From Ulva prolifera (taxonomy: Eukaryota > Chlorophyta > Ulvophyceae > Ulvales > Ulvaceae): a stretch of DNA of 64,000 nt. Position 1 is the first letter of the stretch. Each line of letters begins with the position of its first letter. Location: positions 1,383,481-1,447,480 of the forward strand of contig CM041203.1 in assembly GCA_023078555.1 (NCBI GenBank). The letters are read 5' to 3'. Below, one piece after another: positions 25,496 through 38,201 of the stretch. A program made the translations under genes and the position numbers. The notes under the pieces are model-generated. The model was given only the letters and a program-made list of their open reading frames with translations, made no database searches and had not been told where the DNA came from.

Positions 25496-28400
25496 TCAGC
25501 TCGGGTTGTGGTCCAGCTGCCAGCCGTCCCCAAACGCCGGGTCGAGCGTGAGCACGGACTCGGCCACCCGCGCCGTCTCCTCGCGGTGGCTGATCGCGAC
25601 GATCGTCACGCCCGCCTGCATCAGCGCATCCAGCAGCCGCAGCTCCACCTCCGCCGGCACCGCCCCGAGCGCCTCGTCGAGAATCGCGACCTCCGGCCGC
25701 GCCCTCAGCACACGCGCGACCGTCACGCACTGCAGCTCCCCGCGCGACAGCGCCATGCGCGCGTCCGCCCGCGCGCTGCATGCGTACCGCGCCGCCACCC
25801 CGTCGAGCCCCACCGCGCGCAGCAGCCGCACCACCTCCTCCGGCGAGCAGTCCTCCCCGTCAGGGTACGCGAGCTGCGCCGCTAGACTCCCCCCCGGCGC
25901 CTCGACAGGGTCCTGCGGCAGGAACATCGCCCGCACGCCGGGCCGCCACCGTACCTGCCCCGCCGCCAGCGGCACGAGCCCCCGCAGCGCGAGTGCGAGC
26001 GTCGATTTGCCGACCCCCGGCGGCCCCCGGATCATCAGGTGCTGCCCCGGCAGCAGCTCGAACGTCACAGCACGCGCAGCGCAGCGGCCGTACTCCGTCA
26101 GCAGCCCGCCGGACCGGCACGCGCTGTGCACCTCCGCCTCATACACCGACAGCAGCGGCGCGCTCCCGGACGCCGCTGGCGCGGCCGCCGCCTCCCGAGC
26201 GTCCAGCACGCACGCCTTGTGCATGGCCGCCATGACGTTGACGAACGGCGCCGTCGTGAACATCGTGACCGGGTACGTGGCGGAGCCGTGCTTAGGGTGC
26301 ATGATGAGGCCGACGCCGCCCGCGGACTTGACGGGGTAGCGCAGGCACACCTGCGCGCCGATCGCCTCCGAGTAGGCCGCGGCGGCGCCGGTGTGGCGGG
26401 CGAGGCCGGAGCGTGGGTCCACCGAGTCGCACCAGCCGCCGTGCGCAAGGAGGTTCGCCGACACGGTCGCCTCCCACGCGGCAAACGCCTCCGCCAGCTC
26501 GTCCATGCGCCTCTGCTTCGCCTGCACGCATCACGGTCGTCACCGGCTGCGATCTCGCGCAATGCACGCATGATCAGCCGCTGGCCCGCGGCGGTCCCTG
26601 TGCCGAATCAGGTGGACACGTGTGAGGTGCCGTTGTCTGGTTGGTCGAGGTGCGCCACACGTGATAATAAAAAATGGTGCATGCATTGCCTGAGGTGGGG
26701 GGCGGCGCACATGCTTTGGGAGCTTGCCGCGCGCGCCGCCAGGCATCAGCGGCTGGTACGTGCACAGAGCCAGCAGCGGCACGCCCGCCGGGCACGCCGG
26801 GAACACCGCCCGCACGATCTCCTGCAGTTCGAGCGACCCGAGGCGGTGCACCGACACCTCGAGCGCGCGGCCGCCGGGCAGCACCGCCGGCGCCGGCCCC
26901 AGCAGCGTCTCGACCTCCCGTGCCAGCTCCTCCGGGTCCGCGTTTCCAAACGCGTTGATCAGCTCCCCCGCGTCCGCCCTGCCGTGTACTGGCCGCATCT
27001 CCTGCCCGCCACTCCCCCGCCCACCCCCGACCTTCACCTCCACCGCCTCGGGGCCGCCGCCGGCCGCGCGCGCGCCCTCCGGGTGCTCAAACGCGGCGCC
27101 GGGCTTCCCCCCGTCCCGCGCCGCGGCCGCCGCGACCTGCGCGACGACCTCCGTGACGCGTGCTGTGTGCCCCGCGACCTCCCCGAGCTTCTGCGTCGCG
27201 TCGAGCAGGGACGTCAGGGAGTTGATGAGCATGAGGAGGTAGAAGGAGGCCTGGCTGATGTCCTTCGCAGCCGCGCCGTGGCTGCCAGCGTCGCTGGACA
27301 TCGTGCCGTAGAACACCGCGACGCCGATGGTCGCGTAGTTCATGACCATCGCGTAGTAGTCCCCGGCCTGCACGCGCACAACCACTTGCCGACAGCCCCA
27401 CACGCGGCGCTCTCCGGACAATCGACGGGCGCTGCCGGCCGCTACTGTCGCAGAAAAACCCGTGGGACACGCTCACGGGTCTGCGGACCCCGTGCCTTCC
27501 CCGCACGTTTGCAGCGGTGCGGTGCCGTGCGGCCGCTCCGCTCGGCCCCAGGACCCCGATGCATGCACAGTGCAGCTCCGGCACCCAGGGTCGAGCCCAG
27601 TCACAGCTACGCATGCCAGGGACACGCCGGCGGCAGTTCCGCAGCTCCCCAAAGAGGACACGTACGGCCCTCTGCGGGCAGGTGGGCGGCGCGCACCGTG
27701 GCCACGAGGCGCTGCGCGCTGTAGCACCACGCGAGCCAGGTCTGGCTGCGCAGGGCGGCCGCCAGGGCCGCGTCGGCGTGCCGCCGCTCGACCGCCGGCC
27801 CCCCGGCCGCGGCGATCGGCAGCGCGGCGCGGCAGACGCGCAGGTGCGCGGCGCGCAGGTCGCCCTCGCGCCGCTGGTTCGCGTACACCGCCGACGCGAG
27901 CGCGGCGACAACGATGCGGTGGATGAGGCCGAAGGTCACAAAAAAGGCGAGCGCGGCAAAGACGGGCAGGGCGCTGCGGAAGAGGGAGGTGCAGAGGTAG
28001 GTGTACATGACGAGGTTGAAGGGCGTCTTGGCCGTCTTGAGGATGAAGGTCTGGAGGGAGTTGGCAAAGTCGGTGATGTCCTGGGTGAGGCGTTGGTCTA
28101 GGTTGTCGAGGCGGTGGGGGTAGTGGCGCGGGGACGCGGCCGGGCTCCCGGGGAGGAGCAGGAGTGCGTCTTCGTCCGTGCCGCCGCTGAGGCCGAGTGT
28201 GAGGGCCGTGGCGTCTGTGCGGGGGCTGAGGGCAGCGCGTGGGCTGTACGGCGTGTGGCTGGAGGGCGGGACTGTGGCGGTGGTGTCTTCGGCTGGGATG
28301 GACTGGAGCGAGGCGAAGACGTTGTGCTTGAAGTAGGCGGCGTGGAGGTGATCTGTGATTCTCCGTCTCCAGTGGATGGCGAAGAATTGGCCGGCTGCGT

Positions 28401-28729
28401 AGCTGGCCGTGTTGGTGACGACGACGGCAGAGTAGAACAAGGCAGACTCGAGGAGCACGGTGCGGAACTGGGAGATGTTTCGGTCGACGTAGATGCTGTA
28501 GAACTGGCCGATGATGCTGCCAACTGCACTGTGTTGCGTCGCTTATTGCCGTTGTTGGCAGGAACGCTGGTGAAGGAGCGTCTGTTGTTCAAACTGTTTG
28601 CGTAGGCCAGGGCGTACCTCGCGAGACAGCCAGCACCTCGAGGATGGCAAGGACTAGCATGATTGATGCAGGCCAGATTTGCGCGACTCTGCAGAGGTTG
28701 AACAAAGAGCGCGCAAAATCCGCGTCCAT
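25496..28729 (-). CDS. ABCD-like ABC half-transporter with long insert
   Basis: Four exons, 28729-28618, 28523-27697, 27367-26711 and 26521-25496, give 873 residues with consistent phases (1, 0, 0). Exons 1-3 encode an ABC_membrane_2-type domain: an N-terminal hydrophobic helix, IIGQFYSIYVDRN, and the family-typical NLDQRLTQDITDFANSLQ followed by membrane helices and SFYLLMLINSLTSLLDATQ. The C-terminal ATPase has Walker A GPPGVGKST, Q-loop FLPQDP, signature LSRGELQ, Walker B VAILDEA and switch VAISHR. Relatives (ABCD1-4, BacA/SbmA type) move acyl-CoAs or cobalamin in peroxisomes or lysosomes; ABCD4-like is the closest impression. It is longer than usual because roughly 250 residues, Ala/Gly-rich, separate the membrane domain from the ATPase. 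The signature has Arg for the second Gly and Walker B continues LGAV instead of TSAL. The half-transporter should dimerise. Confidence 0.85.
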
Positions 28730-31700
28730 CCGCACTTTCGTGCTCTTGGGCCCCTTTTCAGCGTGCATTGCGCCTGATCCCTGATATTATTAGCTATAAA
28801 TTTACCTTAATACGGCATGCTACCTTTCACCGACCCCTACCGTTCATGCGACCTGATTCGCAAGTGCGAGATGGTGAGTGCTGCATACAGCGCGCACAGG
28901 GCCCAGCAAAAATTGAGCTAGGTAGATGCGAAGGCGCACGCTACAAAGATTTCATATGTACTTCACGATGGCATTGCCATATGGCGCGAACGCACGAACG
29001 CACAGCTCAGCAAGCAAGGCAGGCTGGGCTTGGCGCGGACCGCAGTTGGGATGCACGAAGCTACTACGCTGCCCTATGAAAGGCTAGTATAGCCATTTGC
29101 AGTTGAGTGAGTTCCGTATCGTTGGTATACTTGGCTGAGCTGCCAATGGCCTCGTCCTGCGTACAGCAAAGTGGTCACAAGTGGCAGCGCGGCGCATTCA
29201 TGGCATATTTGGATGTCGACGCGCCCTGCAGTGCGCTCCGCTGGAGGCTCTGTGCATCCACGCTTGCGCACAGGATGTGCGACCGCAGTTCCGTTGTCGT
29301 TTCTGTGGCGTTGGCGCCTACGTGGCTCGGGAAGCATGCCAACAGGGCTATGGCACTGTAGCCTCTGAAACGATGTTTGAGCAAGTCACGCATGCAATCG
29401 ATTGTTGTCACTACTGCTCAAACAGTGTTACAGGGCGCGGATTCGGGACAGTAGTCCCCAACGGCACTGATGTGTGATGTCTACGTGCAAGACGATGCAC
29501 CAAGGAGCCCCTTGTCGCACCACTATGGATGCCATGCGAAGGTAAACATGGAGCGAATCATCGCTGCTAGCCTGAAGCCTTCCGTATACACGGACTCTGG
29601 CGTGCGCAAGCCGTGGTAGTACGTCAATCGCCGCTGTATTCCCACGTCAAACCGGGCCACAGCAACCAACGAAGCAACCCTCGAGTGGCTGCGATGCATA
29701 GTGCACACGTGCGATACAATGTGTGCAGCGACAGCTAAGCTTGTCTGCCGATGTTGCCACAGATGTGTAGCATGCAGCAGGCGACTGCGTCTACATTGCA
29801 CCGTCGTCCGTGCAAGAGACATGCTCGTGTACTATCTCTAGCCGTTGAGTAATGGCGCCCTGCAGCTCAGTCACCATACCATAGACTGCTACCATTGCGT
29901 CATGGCACACAGCGCACTTTCTTTGTGCACCAGCTTCGACTGCAGCGGGACGTGTCCAGTGGAAACCTCACTCAGTTGACCCTGGCGTATAGGATGCAGT
30001 ATGTGGAGCACGTGGAACATATGGCGTCGGAACCCCCTCCCCCCCCTCTCGTCGGGCGTTCGATGCGATGTGCGTGGTCATTCACAGTTCAAGCGACCCG
30101 ATCGTGGCAGCTTGCTTCTGTCAAACGCGCTGTCCTTCCCGTTGGGTGTGATTAACGACCATATCGTAGGAGACCGAGTCAGGAGCGCTTCTGATCAGAG
30201 ACTGGATGTTGACACACTTCAGGTTGGTTACCACGTGGTCTGACAAAGAAAAGGATTTTACAAGCGAGAACCGGATCTCTGGAGACAAGAGACGAGGCTG
30301 GCAATCTGGGGAGACGTCGCCGTACGCTGGCCGTCCCCCCACCCACACAATCACCCGCAGTTGAACAGGGCCCGAGCCTACAACGGCCATGGTAGATAGG
30401 CAGATAGGTGTGCAGAACAGGTAGCACCCACAGGCAACAGCAGCTGCACAGATCTGGCAACATGGCTGTTCCTGCATTGAACCTGGGCAGCTGCTGTGGC
30501 TGCCTCCTGCATGCACAGGCTCTGTACTGCACATGCTGTGTAGACCCTGACCCTCAAGCGTGAGAATTCTGCACTCAGGTGAGATCTAGGAAGCTGCAGG
30601 TGAGATCTAGGAGTCTGGAGCTGACAGTTGATGAGCTCTTCAGCTCCAGCCGCTGATGAACACCTGTGAGCTGATGGGACAGGGGAATATTCCATCACCT
30701 GCCAATTCGTGATATTAAGCTGTCAAGCTTGATTGGCCCAATAATTCAGTTTGATCTCAGTGTTCTCTGGGCAGGGCAGAGGACATTCGCCAAACTCACT
30801 TGCACTACCTTCCCAGAGCTCCTTGCTCCAAGCAGAATGTAGACAGCAAAGCCTTGACGCCATAATGCCAGGTCTGTACGGCACTCCTGCATGGAGGCCG
30901 TTTGCTGCAGGCAGCAAGGCAGATGACGTTGCAGGAAATCCATGTCTGCAGATGTGGCCAGGCCCAGAACGCTGCCCTGCAGCAGGCTGGAAGCCCATAC
31001 ATGTGCCAGCACAGCAAGCCCGTTGACTGCTGCGATTCAGACGCAATACAGCACACGCTCTCTGCTGATTCAGTCCGTTTACACCCGTCTTGGTCCAAGA
31101 TCAGACGACCGTTCAATAAATGTAGTCTCGAACTGAGGATGTGCACGGAGGCAGCCGCAGTTGTCACAGCAGACAAGGCAGACAATTTCCGCAAGCTATG
31201 CTTGCACCACTCTTGTGTGGGTGATCCGCAGCGTGGTCACAAAGCCGGCGCCATCAGCATGCGGGCTGACTGGAAACGACTCGCCGCGTTCTGCAACCAG
31301 TCAGCCATTGCGACGGAGGCATGCTGCCACTTTTGAATGATTGCACTGACTTGACTCAATTCACAATCCGGTGCGCATCAGGCGCATGAGCTGCTTCAGC
31401 CGGCGACGTCCTGAGGTCGACACCGGCACGCCGTGTCAGCAGACGAACACAGACAAACATTAGATCTGTAACGGAGTCCAACCGGGGTGAAAATTGTTGG
31501 CGTGGGTGTAAACGCGCCTAACGCTGTGAGCAGTGGCATGAGGAATGCTCCAGCGCTGGCGACGTAGCGTCGATGCTGCGCAGCTATCTCGAGATACGGA
31601 TAGTCGCCGGGGCAGACCTGCGTTCAATTGCTGTGCGGGCTCGGATGAGAATCTCGAGGGCTGCCTTGAAAGTAAATTGCATGACTGATTGCTCGATTAA

Positions 31701-32725
31701 ACTGAGCTGAAGGTTGAGTATAGAGGCTGGTTGAGGTACTCCGCACGTGGATCCGAACTGTACGTATGAACTGTGAACTTTTAAATTTGCCTCCACTCAA
31801 GCACTGCCCGGTTTTCTGCTACACATTTCTCCCAATAGCTACAGTAGCTACAACAGATTGCATGGTACCGGGCCACGAACACGCTCCTGTGCTATCGCAT
31901 GCATTGTGCAGCAGCATATGGTGGCGCCGCACTGCCATCATGAAGCAACTACAACTACTGTTCTATCCCATGGCCACAAGCAGCTCCCGAAGTTGATGCC
32001 GCGGTGTCGTGAATCGATTGTTCGCGTATGAACGCGGCGCATGTCCATCGCGTGCATTGTCTGCGCCGTTTTCTCGACTGCCCGCAGCTGCTTGCGCAGT
32101 CCCCGCTGCATGCAAAACCTCAAGGCTGCGAGCCTAGGCTTGTCAGAGTCCTTCAAGTTTCTCAATGCTTGATCTCAGAGATACCGAGCCCCGTCGCGCC
32201 AGCGATTTCAACAGCATACATGTGTGAGATACCTGCGTTGTGTTGTCAGGGTCATGTTGTCTTCTGTACGACACATCGCCGACATGAAGGGCTAGCATCT
32301 GCGACGACGCGGCTATGACGCCGGTATGACGCGGCCAACTTAAGCTTGTTTGCTTTCGAAGCTTCTGAACCCCGCGTGAACGCGATTCACGACGCGTCGC
32401 GACGGAGAACGGCGCATGCATATCTGCGACACAAGTCGAGGTTGACCTTGCATGACCCGACGAGCCCATTTGGACACCAAGCTGCAGCGATCCGCAGGAC
32501 GGAATAGACAGGGAACTACCTGAAACCACCCGCAGTTATGGAATAGTGCAGCGAGAAGGCTTCTCCCTGTCCGTTGCGTCTCGCCCATTGCGTGCGACCG
32601 TGATATCATGAACCACCGACTGTGCCATAGCTAGCGCTCGCCGGAAAGGCTGCGTGCCTTCTCCACCCGGGGCCAGTTCCAGACAGAAGACAACATACAT
32701 TGGAGTTTAGAGTGTCTGTAGTGTG
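28730..32725. other. 4 kb gene-poor interval
   Basis: Both strands were read. Open frames (plus 30902-31336, minus 31194-30805, minus 30534-30121 and others) lack motifs, good splice partners or recognisable similarity. The 5' end should contain the ABC transporter promoter. The last 100 bases are the leader of glycosyltransferase B, which shares blocks such as CTCCACCCGGGGCCA and GAGTGTCTGTAGTGTG with the leader of copy D. GAGATCTAGGA-type words repeat near 30580-30615. Confidence 0.4.
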
Positions 32726-34971
32726 ATGGCGTATCGTTCAGCCGCGTCCATCCTGGCTGTAGCCAATGCGAGAACTGGAGCTGTGAAAGGCAACAGAGGC
32801 ACCGCGCGAGCGGCTCCCGGCGCACTTGCACGCCTAAGAACATGGACAGCTTGTTTGAGTCTCTCGTGCCTTTGCCTAGGGTACATCATCGGCATGAGCG
32901 TGACGACGTTCACGTCGTTCAAGGCCTACGCGCCAGCCTCGAGCGACCACTCCGCGGGCCTGCAGCGCAGCGCGCTGCCGCAAACTCTCACAGTGCATCG
33001 TACGGTCCTTTTCTGTCCCATGTGTGGATGATTTCGCGGGTCAGCGGCTGCAGTGCAGCGGCATAGCGGCTTCGGGATGCTGCCATTGCGCACGTACATC
33101 AAGCGCAGGCAGGCGCGTGATTTAAAAAAAAGCCTCATAGAAGAGCGAATGGACCTTAAACAGGAACATGCATGCACATGTAGGCAGATCGATGGCGAGG
33201 CAGGCGTTTGCGGTGCGCCAGGAGGCCGCACAGCAAATGAGCACCTCGGTGGACATGGACAGCGGCTCGGGTGATGTCGGCCACGTCGCTGCAGTCCCCG
33301 ACCTCGTGGCAAACTCTGCTCAACTTTCCGAGGCATCCCTGCGGAAGGACAGCCCAGCAGACAGGCACGACGACGACGAAGCCCCGTCGCGTCTCGAGAC
33401 TGCAACCACTGGCAACGCGGACCAGGAGTCGGCAGAGCAGCCGATTCCCGACATCGACACTCCCCCACCTGCACAAACCGGCGGGCATGATGACTTTGAT
33501 GCGGACAAGGTGCGATTGCACGCACGTGTGTGCACCATGCATACACACGCGCGCAGCACCAGCAGCGATATCGGTGCACAACTTGAAGCAAGCTGGTACG
33601 TAGGGCCCGGGGGGCTGTGCACATCCCCGTCCCGTCGGACACAAGAGGTCACGGGTCTGATCGAACAAACCCAGCACTATGGAGCTCCATGGAGTCTCTC
33701 CCGAAACAACACACACAGCCAGATGCAGCAGCGCCACCCGCACCTGAGCCCCCCCCCCCCCCCCCCCCCCCCCTCCTCCCGGCAGCACCAGCCACCGCAG
33801 CACCTGCATGCACAACCACGTCAGGCGGGGCATTAAGGGATTGCCGCAGCTGTGATCGGTGCTGGTGTTGGTCTGCGTGGGACTGGCTGTGGCTGGGGCG
33901 GATGGTGCTGAGTTTCTCAGAGCAGCCCGCTGGGGTTCTCCGGCGCAACCTGCGCCTAGCTGCCTGAGGCCATGGAGCTGCAATTCGCCCGGCAGGCTGC
34001 CACGTTCATGGAGGTCATGCATGCAGGTGAAGGAAGAGGCCGCGCGCCTGAGCAAGCTGGCATACGCGCTGACAATCTCAAACTACCCAGAGGTGGAGTT
34101 TGACCCCCCCCACGGGCCGGTGCCGAAGTTTGTGCCTGCGATACTCGACGGGGACGTCATCCCGGACAAGTACCACGTCGTCGCAGTCGGCGACTGCCAG
34201 ATCTACCAGGGCTGGCAGTTCCTGGTGTGCCCCTGTCACCACGTCTGTCCATGCATGCGAGGGTACGCGCTGTGCCACTTGCATGCACCTGCCCATTGTA
34301 TTGTAATGATTGTTATTCCACGGATTGTCACGCAGGCAAATTATCATGGGTACCAGAAGATGAAGAAGGAGTACCCGGACAGCCCGATGGGTGGCTACAC
34401 GCGGCTCATTCACTGCGATGAACCCGACAGCCTCATGCACCTCATCCCCAGCTTCCGCGTGAACGCGCTGCCCCCGGACGACATGAGAGGCTACCCCCCG
34501 AAGCAGCGCTCCTGGGCGTTTGTGCAGTGGCTGATGCGCTACCCCGTGCGGGAGGAGTACATCCTGTCGGTGGACCCGGACACGGTGTTTGTGGTGCCGC
34601 CGCCGCTGCTCGCAACCCCGGACACCATTTTCGCGCTGCCCTACCACTACATCGATTGCATGAACCCGGACGTGCGGCCGATGTGCGAGGACCCCCGGTT
34701 CAACCCTAACGGAGCGCCTGCAGATCAAGTGCCGGCGGTGTGCCCCCCCTCTGCGCACATTTGTGTGTGTGTGCCTACGACCGATTGTTTGCTGCGCTTA
34801 CTCTGCGTGTGTATGCGGCCGCGGCTGCCGGTCTCTGATACATCACAGGGATTGGCTTCGGGCGGCCAGGACCGCAGGCGCCGTCGCTGGGGTCCGATCA
34901 TCGGCGCATCGCACGCGGGCCACCCGTTGTCAGTTGTAGCGATGCCATGCCTGCATGCTAGCGGTGGGGCG

Positions 34972-35041
<70 letters not shown>

Positions 35042-36446
35042 CGGCCGCAGCGCCTGCGTCAGCACCCGGGGTGGGGCCTGATGTGTGGGGCCTAATGCCC
35101 GGCTTGTATTTCGTCAGTGCAAGCTGGGCATCAGGCCATTTGAGCCTCCGTAATAGGGTAATCACCCTTGCGGCACTGACACAGACTGACATGGCATGCA
35201 TCTGCAGATCGGGGGAGCCCCGCTGATCATCAGCACGAAGATGATGCTCGAGGCGGCGCCTCAGTGGGACGACAACATGCGTACGATCCATGCGAACGAA
35301 ACCGCGGCAAAGACGTTCGGGTGGGTGCTGGACATGTACGCGTTTGCGTTTGCCGTGACGAAGCCCAACGTGACGAACGTGAAGCTCAACCGCTGCCTCA
35401 TGCAGCACCCTCCGTGGGAGCGGGATGTGGTCATCGACACCAACAACGTGCGAGTCCTTGCCCCCCCCCCCCCCCCCCGCCCCAAATTAATTAGCCAAAT
35501 ACCTGCATGACCAGTCCATATGTAATATGTTGTGATGCCGGCGCTGCAGCCATCGCTAGCGTAGCCATGGTATACATGTGTGCGTATATGCATGTGCACA
35601 GTCCCGTGTGCGTTGGGACTGTGTATACGCGTATACATACACGTGTGTACATGCGTGCGTTGGGACTGAATGGTAGCTGCCGACTGTTGCGGCGGTCGGG
35701 ATCGTTGTGAGCGACATCTGGCAGCGGAGTTCTAGCACTTGCGGGTGTGGAACGTGGGGTGCTTGCTGCATCCTGCACAAAAGGTGCAGCGGTGAGCAGC
35801 TGATTGATCAGCAGCCGCCAGCGTGCATATGCATGCTGCTTGTATGTAGCCGTGAGGTGACAGGAAAGCTCACGTGGCTGGCAGCGCCCCGTGAATGGGT
35901 CATTGTAGCTTTCTAACAACTTGTTGAACAACACAAAGTCAACGGTTTCCGATTGGACTTGGTGTAGTGCACGGGGCCGCACTTGATCCAGAGCTTCCAT
36001 GGCATGGAGCCGATGGCTGAAGCGAGTGAATACGCTTGCGGCGCCATGGCCTGGAGCTCACGGCGAAGGCTGCCTGAGCATTGCTCCCAGGCGCACCCTC
36101 CATGCGTAGGGGCACATATACACACCAACGAGTGCGCGTCTTGGTGCAGATCGGCGACCCGGAGAACTGCCGGATGGAGAATCAACGGTTCACCAAGGTG
36201 CCGATCATTCACTACACGCATGGGCTGGCGCTGGGCGAAGACGGGAGGACGGCACCCATGGAGGGGGCAGTGTGGAGCTGGAACAAGCGGAGTTACATGG
36301 CACACTACCCGACGGTGCCGTTTGACCCGCCCCCGGAGAACGGGCCGGAGACGATAAAGCAGCTCATATCACAGATCAATGAGGCGGCCGCGAGCCCCGA
36401 GTTTGCGGATTGGTGGCGGGCGAATACGGACCTCAGCAAAGAGTAG
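32726..36446 (+). CDS. HPAT/SGT-like glycosyltransferase, paralogue B
   Basis: Exons 32726-32999, 33184-33509, 34027-34224, 34336-34737, 35208-35447 and 36150-36446 give 578 residues, with the same phases as copy A (1, 0, 0, 0, 0). The signal anchor is LSCLCLGYIIGMSVTTFTSF; the stalk exon keeps only the VRQEAAQ word and an acidic end DFDADK. Catalytic markers MGGYTRLIH, RSWAFVQWLM, LSVDPDTVFVVPPP, GGAPLIIS, GWVLDMYAFA, HPPWERD and IIHYTHG are intact, so the enzyme should be active. Intron 4 holds a 68-base TG microsatellite, intron 2 a long poly-C tract (33750-33773) and intron 5 another just after the donor. It is closest to copy D in its 5' leader. The start was chosen at the ATG just after the shared GTGTG leader. 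Confidence 0.85.
33750..33773 (+). repeat. Poly-C tract, intron 2 of copy B
   Basis: Long C homopolymer on the sense strand within the intron; part of the strand-biased poly-C pattern. Confidence 0.85.
34973..35040. repeat. (TG)n microsatellite, about 34 units
   Basis: A pure TG dinucleotide run within intron 4 of glycosyltransferase B. Long open frames reading alternating Cys and Val across it are artefacts. Confidence 0.98.
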
Positions 36447-36599
36447 CATGCACATCCAGTCAGCTGCGCACAAGGAGGGCGGTGACTGACGTGGGCGTGC
36501 TCGCTGCTGTGCCTAGGCAGCTGCTGGGGATGCAGGGGCGGCAGCCGTGCGCTGACCGCGCTGGCGGCGCGGCCGGCGCAAACCCTGACTGCTAAAGAG

Positions 36600-37060
36600 G
36601 CGCGGTGTGCAGCGCCCCTTGCATGAGCAGGCCCCTGCGGCAAACTCGGCTGCATGCTCGGCGGCTGCATGCCGGGTGAGTGCAGCATCATCTGCCGTAC
36701 ACAGAAGCCCCCCCTCCCCCCCCGCCCATCCATCATCCCCGCTGGGCACCCCGGCAGCGCCTCCGCCAGCGGCACGCCCGGCAGCCCTAGGCAGCTGCAA
36801 TGGTGAATACACACAGCGGCTACCCATTACCTGGCGGCCCGGCCGGCGCGCCCGGCTTCGCATGCAGCGGCTGGCTTGCGAAGCCACCCTGTGCGCCACC
36901 CTGTGCGCCGGCCTGTGCACTCCCCTGCACTCCAGGTGCATCCCCGGCGCTGAACCCCCACGCGGCGGCATGATCGTGGCCACAGGGGCCCAGCGCGAGG
37001 CCCCACGACAACGCTAGAAGCGGCATCAGGGCAATCGATAGGGACACAACGCGGCGCTGT
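36600..37060 (-). pseudogene. Decayed partial copy of the Ala/Pro-rich gene at 50.6-51.3 kb
   Basis: Plus-strand DNA here aligns with 50600-51200, best over 36893-37000 against 51070-51170 (GGCCTGTGCAC, CCTGCACTCCAGGT, CACGCGGCGGCA, GATCGTGGCCAC, GGGGCCCAGCGCGA). On the minus strand both translate to Met/Gln/Pro-rich words (HSPGMQPPSMQP here, HSMQPHSMQP there). Frames are broken and the fragment lacks both ends, so it is a dead duplicate. Confidence 0.7.
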
Positions 37061-37144
37061 GCTGCCGGCAGCCCCGAATGCAGCGCTGGTTGCACCTCCG
37101 CAGCCAGCAGCACGGCCTGCGCTGGGGGTGATGACGGCAGGCAT

Positions 37145-37376
37145 GGGGGTGGAAGAACATCATCGTGGTACTGCGTCAGAGGGCCGCCCGCGGGCTGCAC
37201 GACCGGCAGCACCTGCCCCCGCACCTGGCGCAGCTGCTCATTGCCCACCCGGCACTCGACGGCAACGCGGACGGGGGCATATCAGCACCGAGGAGTTCTG
37301 CATGATTATACCGCGCATACAGGACCATTGGCACAAGGCAAAGATCAACCCGCAGCGAGGCAGCCGCAGCTCGTGA
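37145..37376 (+). pseudogene. Partial copy of last exon of the 17.2-19.5 kb EF-hand gene
   Basis: Strongly similar to 19238-19456: GCACGACCGG, CTGGCGCAGCTGCTC, TTGCCCACCCGG, GAGGAGTTCTGCA, CATTGGCACAAGGCAAAGATCA all match or nearly match. A small deletion within the EF-hand loop shifts the frame (the source reads DANADGRISIEE), so the copy cannot encode the domain intact. The upstream exons are absent, showing a truncated genomic duplication. Confidence 0.85.
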
Positions 37377-38201
37377 TCACAGAGGGCGGGGCCTGTGTGC
37401 CCACATTGTTTGCGTAGTGCCTGATTCCTGCCCTGTGCCACAGCTTGTGGGTGTTGCAGAGGTGCTGTTTTGTAGTACCTCAGCCGCTCCCGCGGACAGG
37501 GTTTATGAGTGCAGCCGCTCTGAGCCCTCATCGTCATGCCGATACGTTCACCCCTCAACAACCGTGCCCCGATCACACAGGACAATTGATATTGATATGT
37601 GCACATGTACATGAGTTTCCATATGTAAATAGCATCTGACCGAACTCTTCGCCGGTCAACAAATGAAATTGGAAATCTGAGAAGCATTGTGTAAACTCGC
37701 CCTCGTGCGCTATCCTGGCAAGCCAGCCGAGTATATTGAAACCACCACGGCGCACACCTTTGTCTCATATGTATGTGTACATTCCCGTCTCATTCTACTG
37801 GCTCTGGGCTCGTGTGTCAGGCACGCGCCAACCAGCGTGGCGCCTCAGGTTGCATGGACGCTAGCTAGAGATCTGTAACCGGTGGAACAACCTGTTACTG
37901 TAGTGCAGAGCACTCGCACGGCACAGCACACTTTCGAACAATCTCTCCCCGTGTTTCATCATGGTCGGTGTCTACGGACACCCCCCGGGAGCTGCATTTT
38001 CCCATCATTCCTGTACATGCATACGTATACATAGATGTTTGGTAGACACCACTGGCCCTCCGCTGAAATGACTCTGTCCACCTAGCTCGCCTGCCCCGCA
38101 CACAGAGCCTCTCTGAAGCATTGCGATGGGTTTACCCACCCGACGATAACATAAATTTAATCGCGGTGTTGCGCCGGGCGCTGTCTGGCACCCAGTGCAT
38201 G

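Larger units (their letters stand above)
36447..38201. other. Region between copies B and C, pseudogene fragments
   Basis: Copies B (plus) and C (minus) are convergent here. The first 930 bases consist largely of fragments duplicated from elsewhere in the window (listed separately). From 37377 to 38201 nothing is recognised apart from TGTAA at 37624 and short repeats. Confidence 0.5.
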
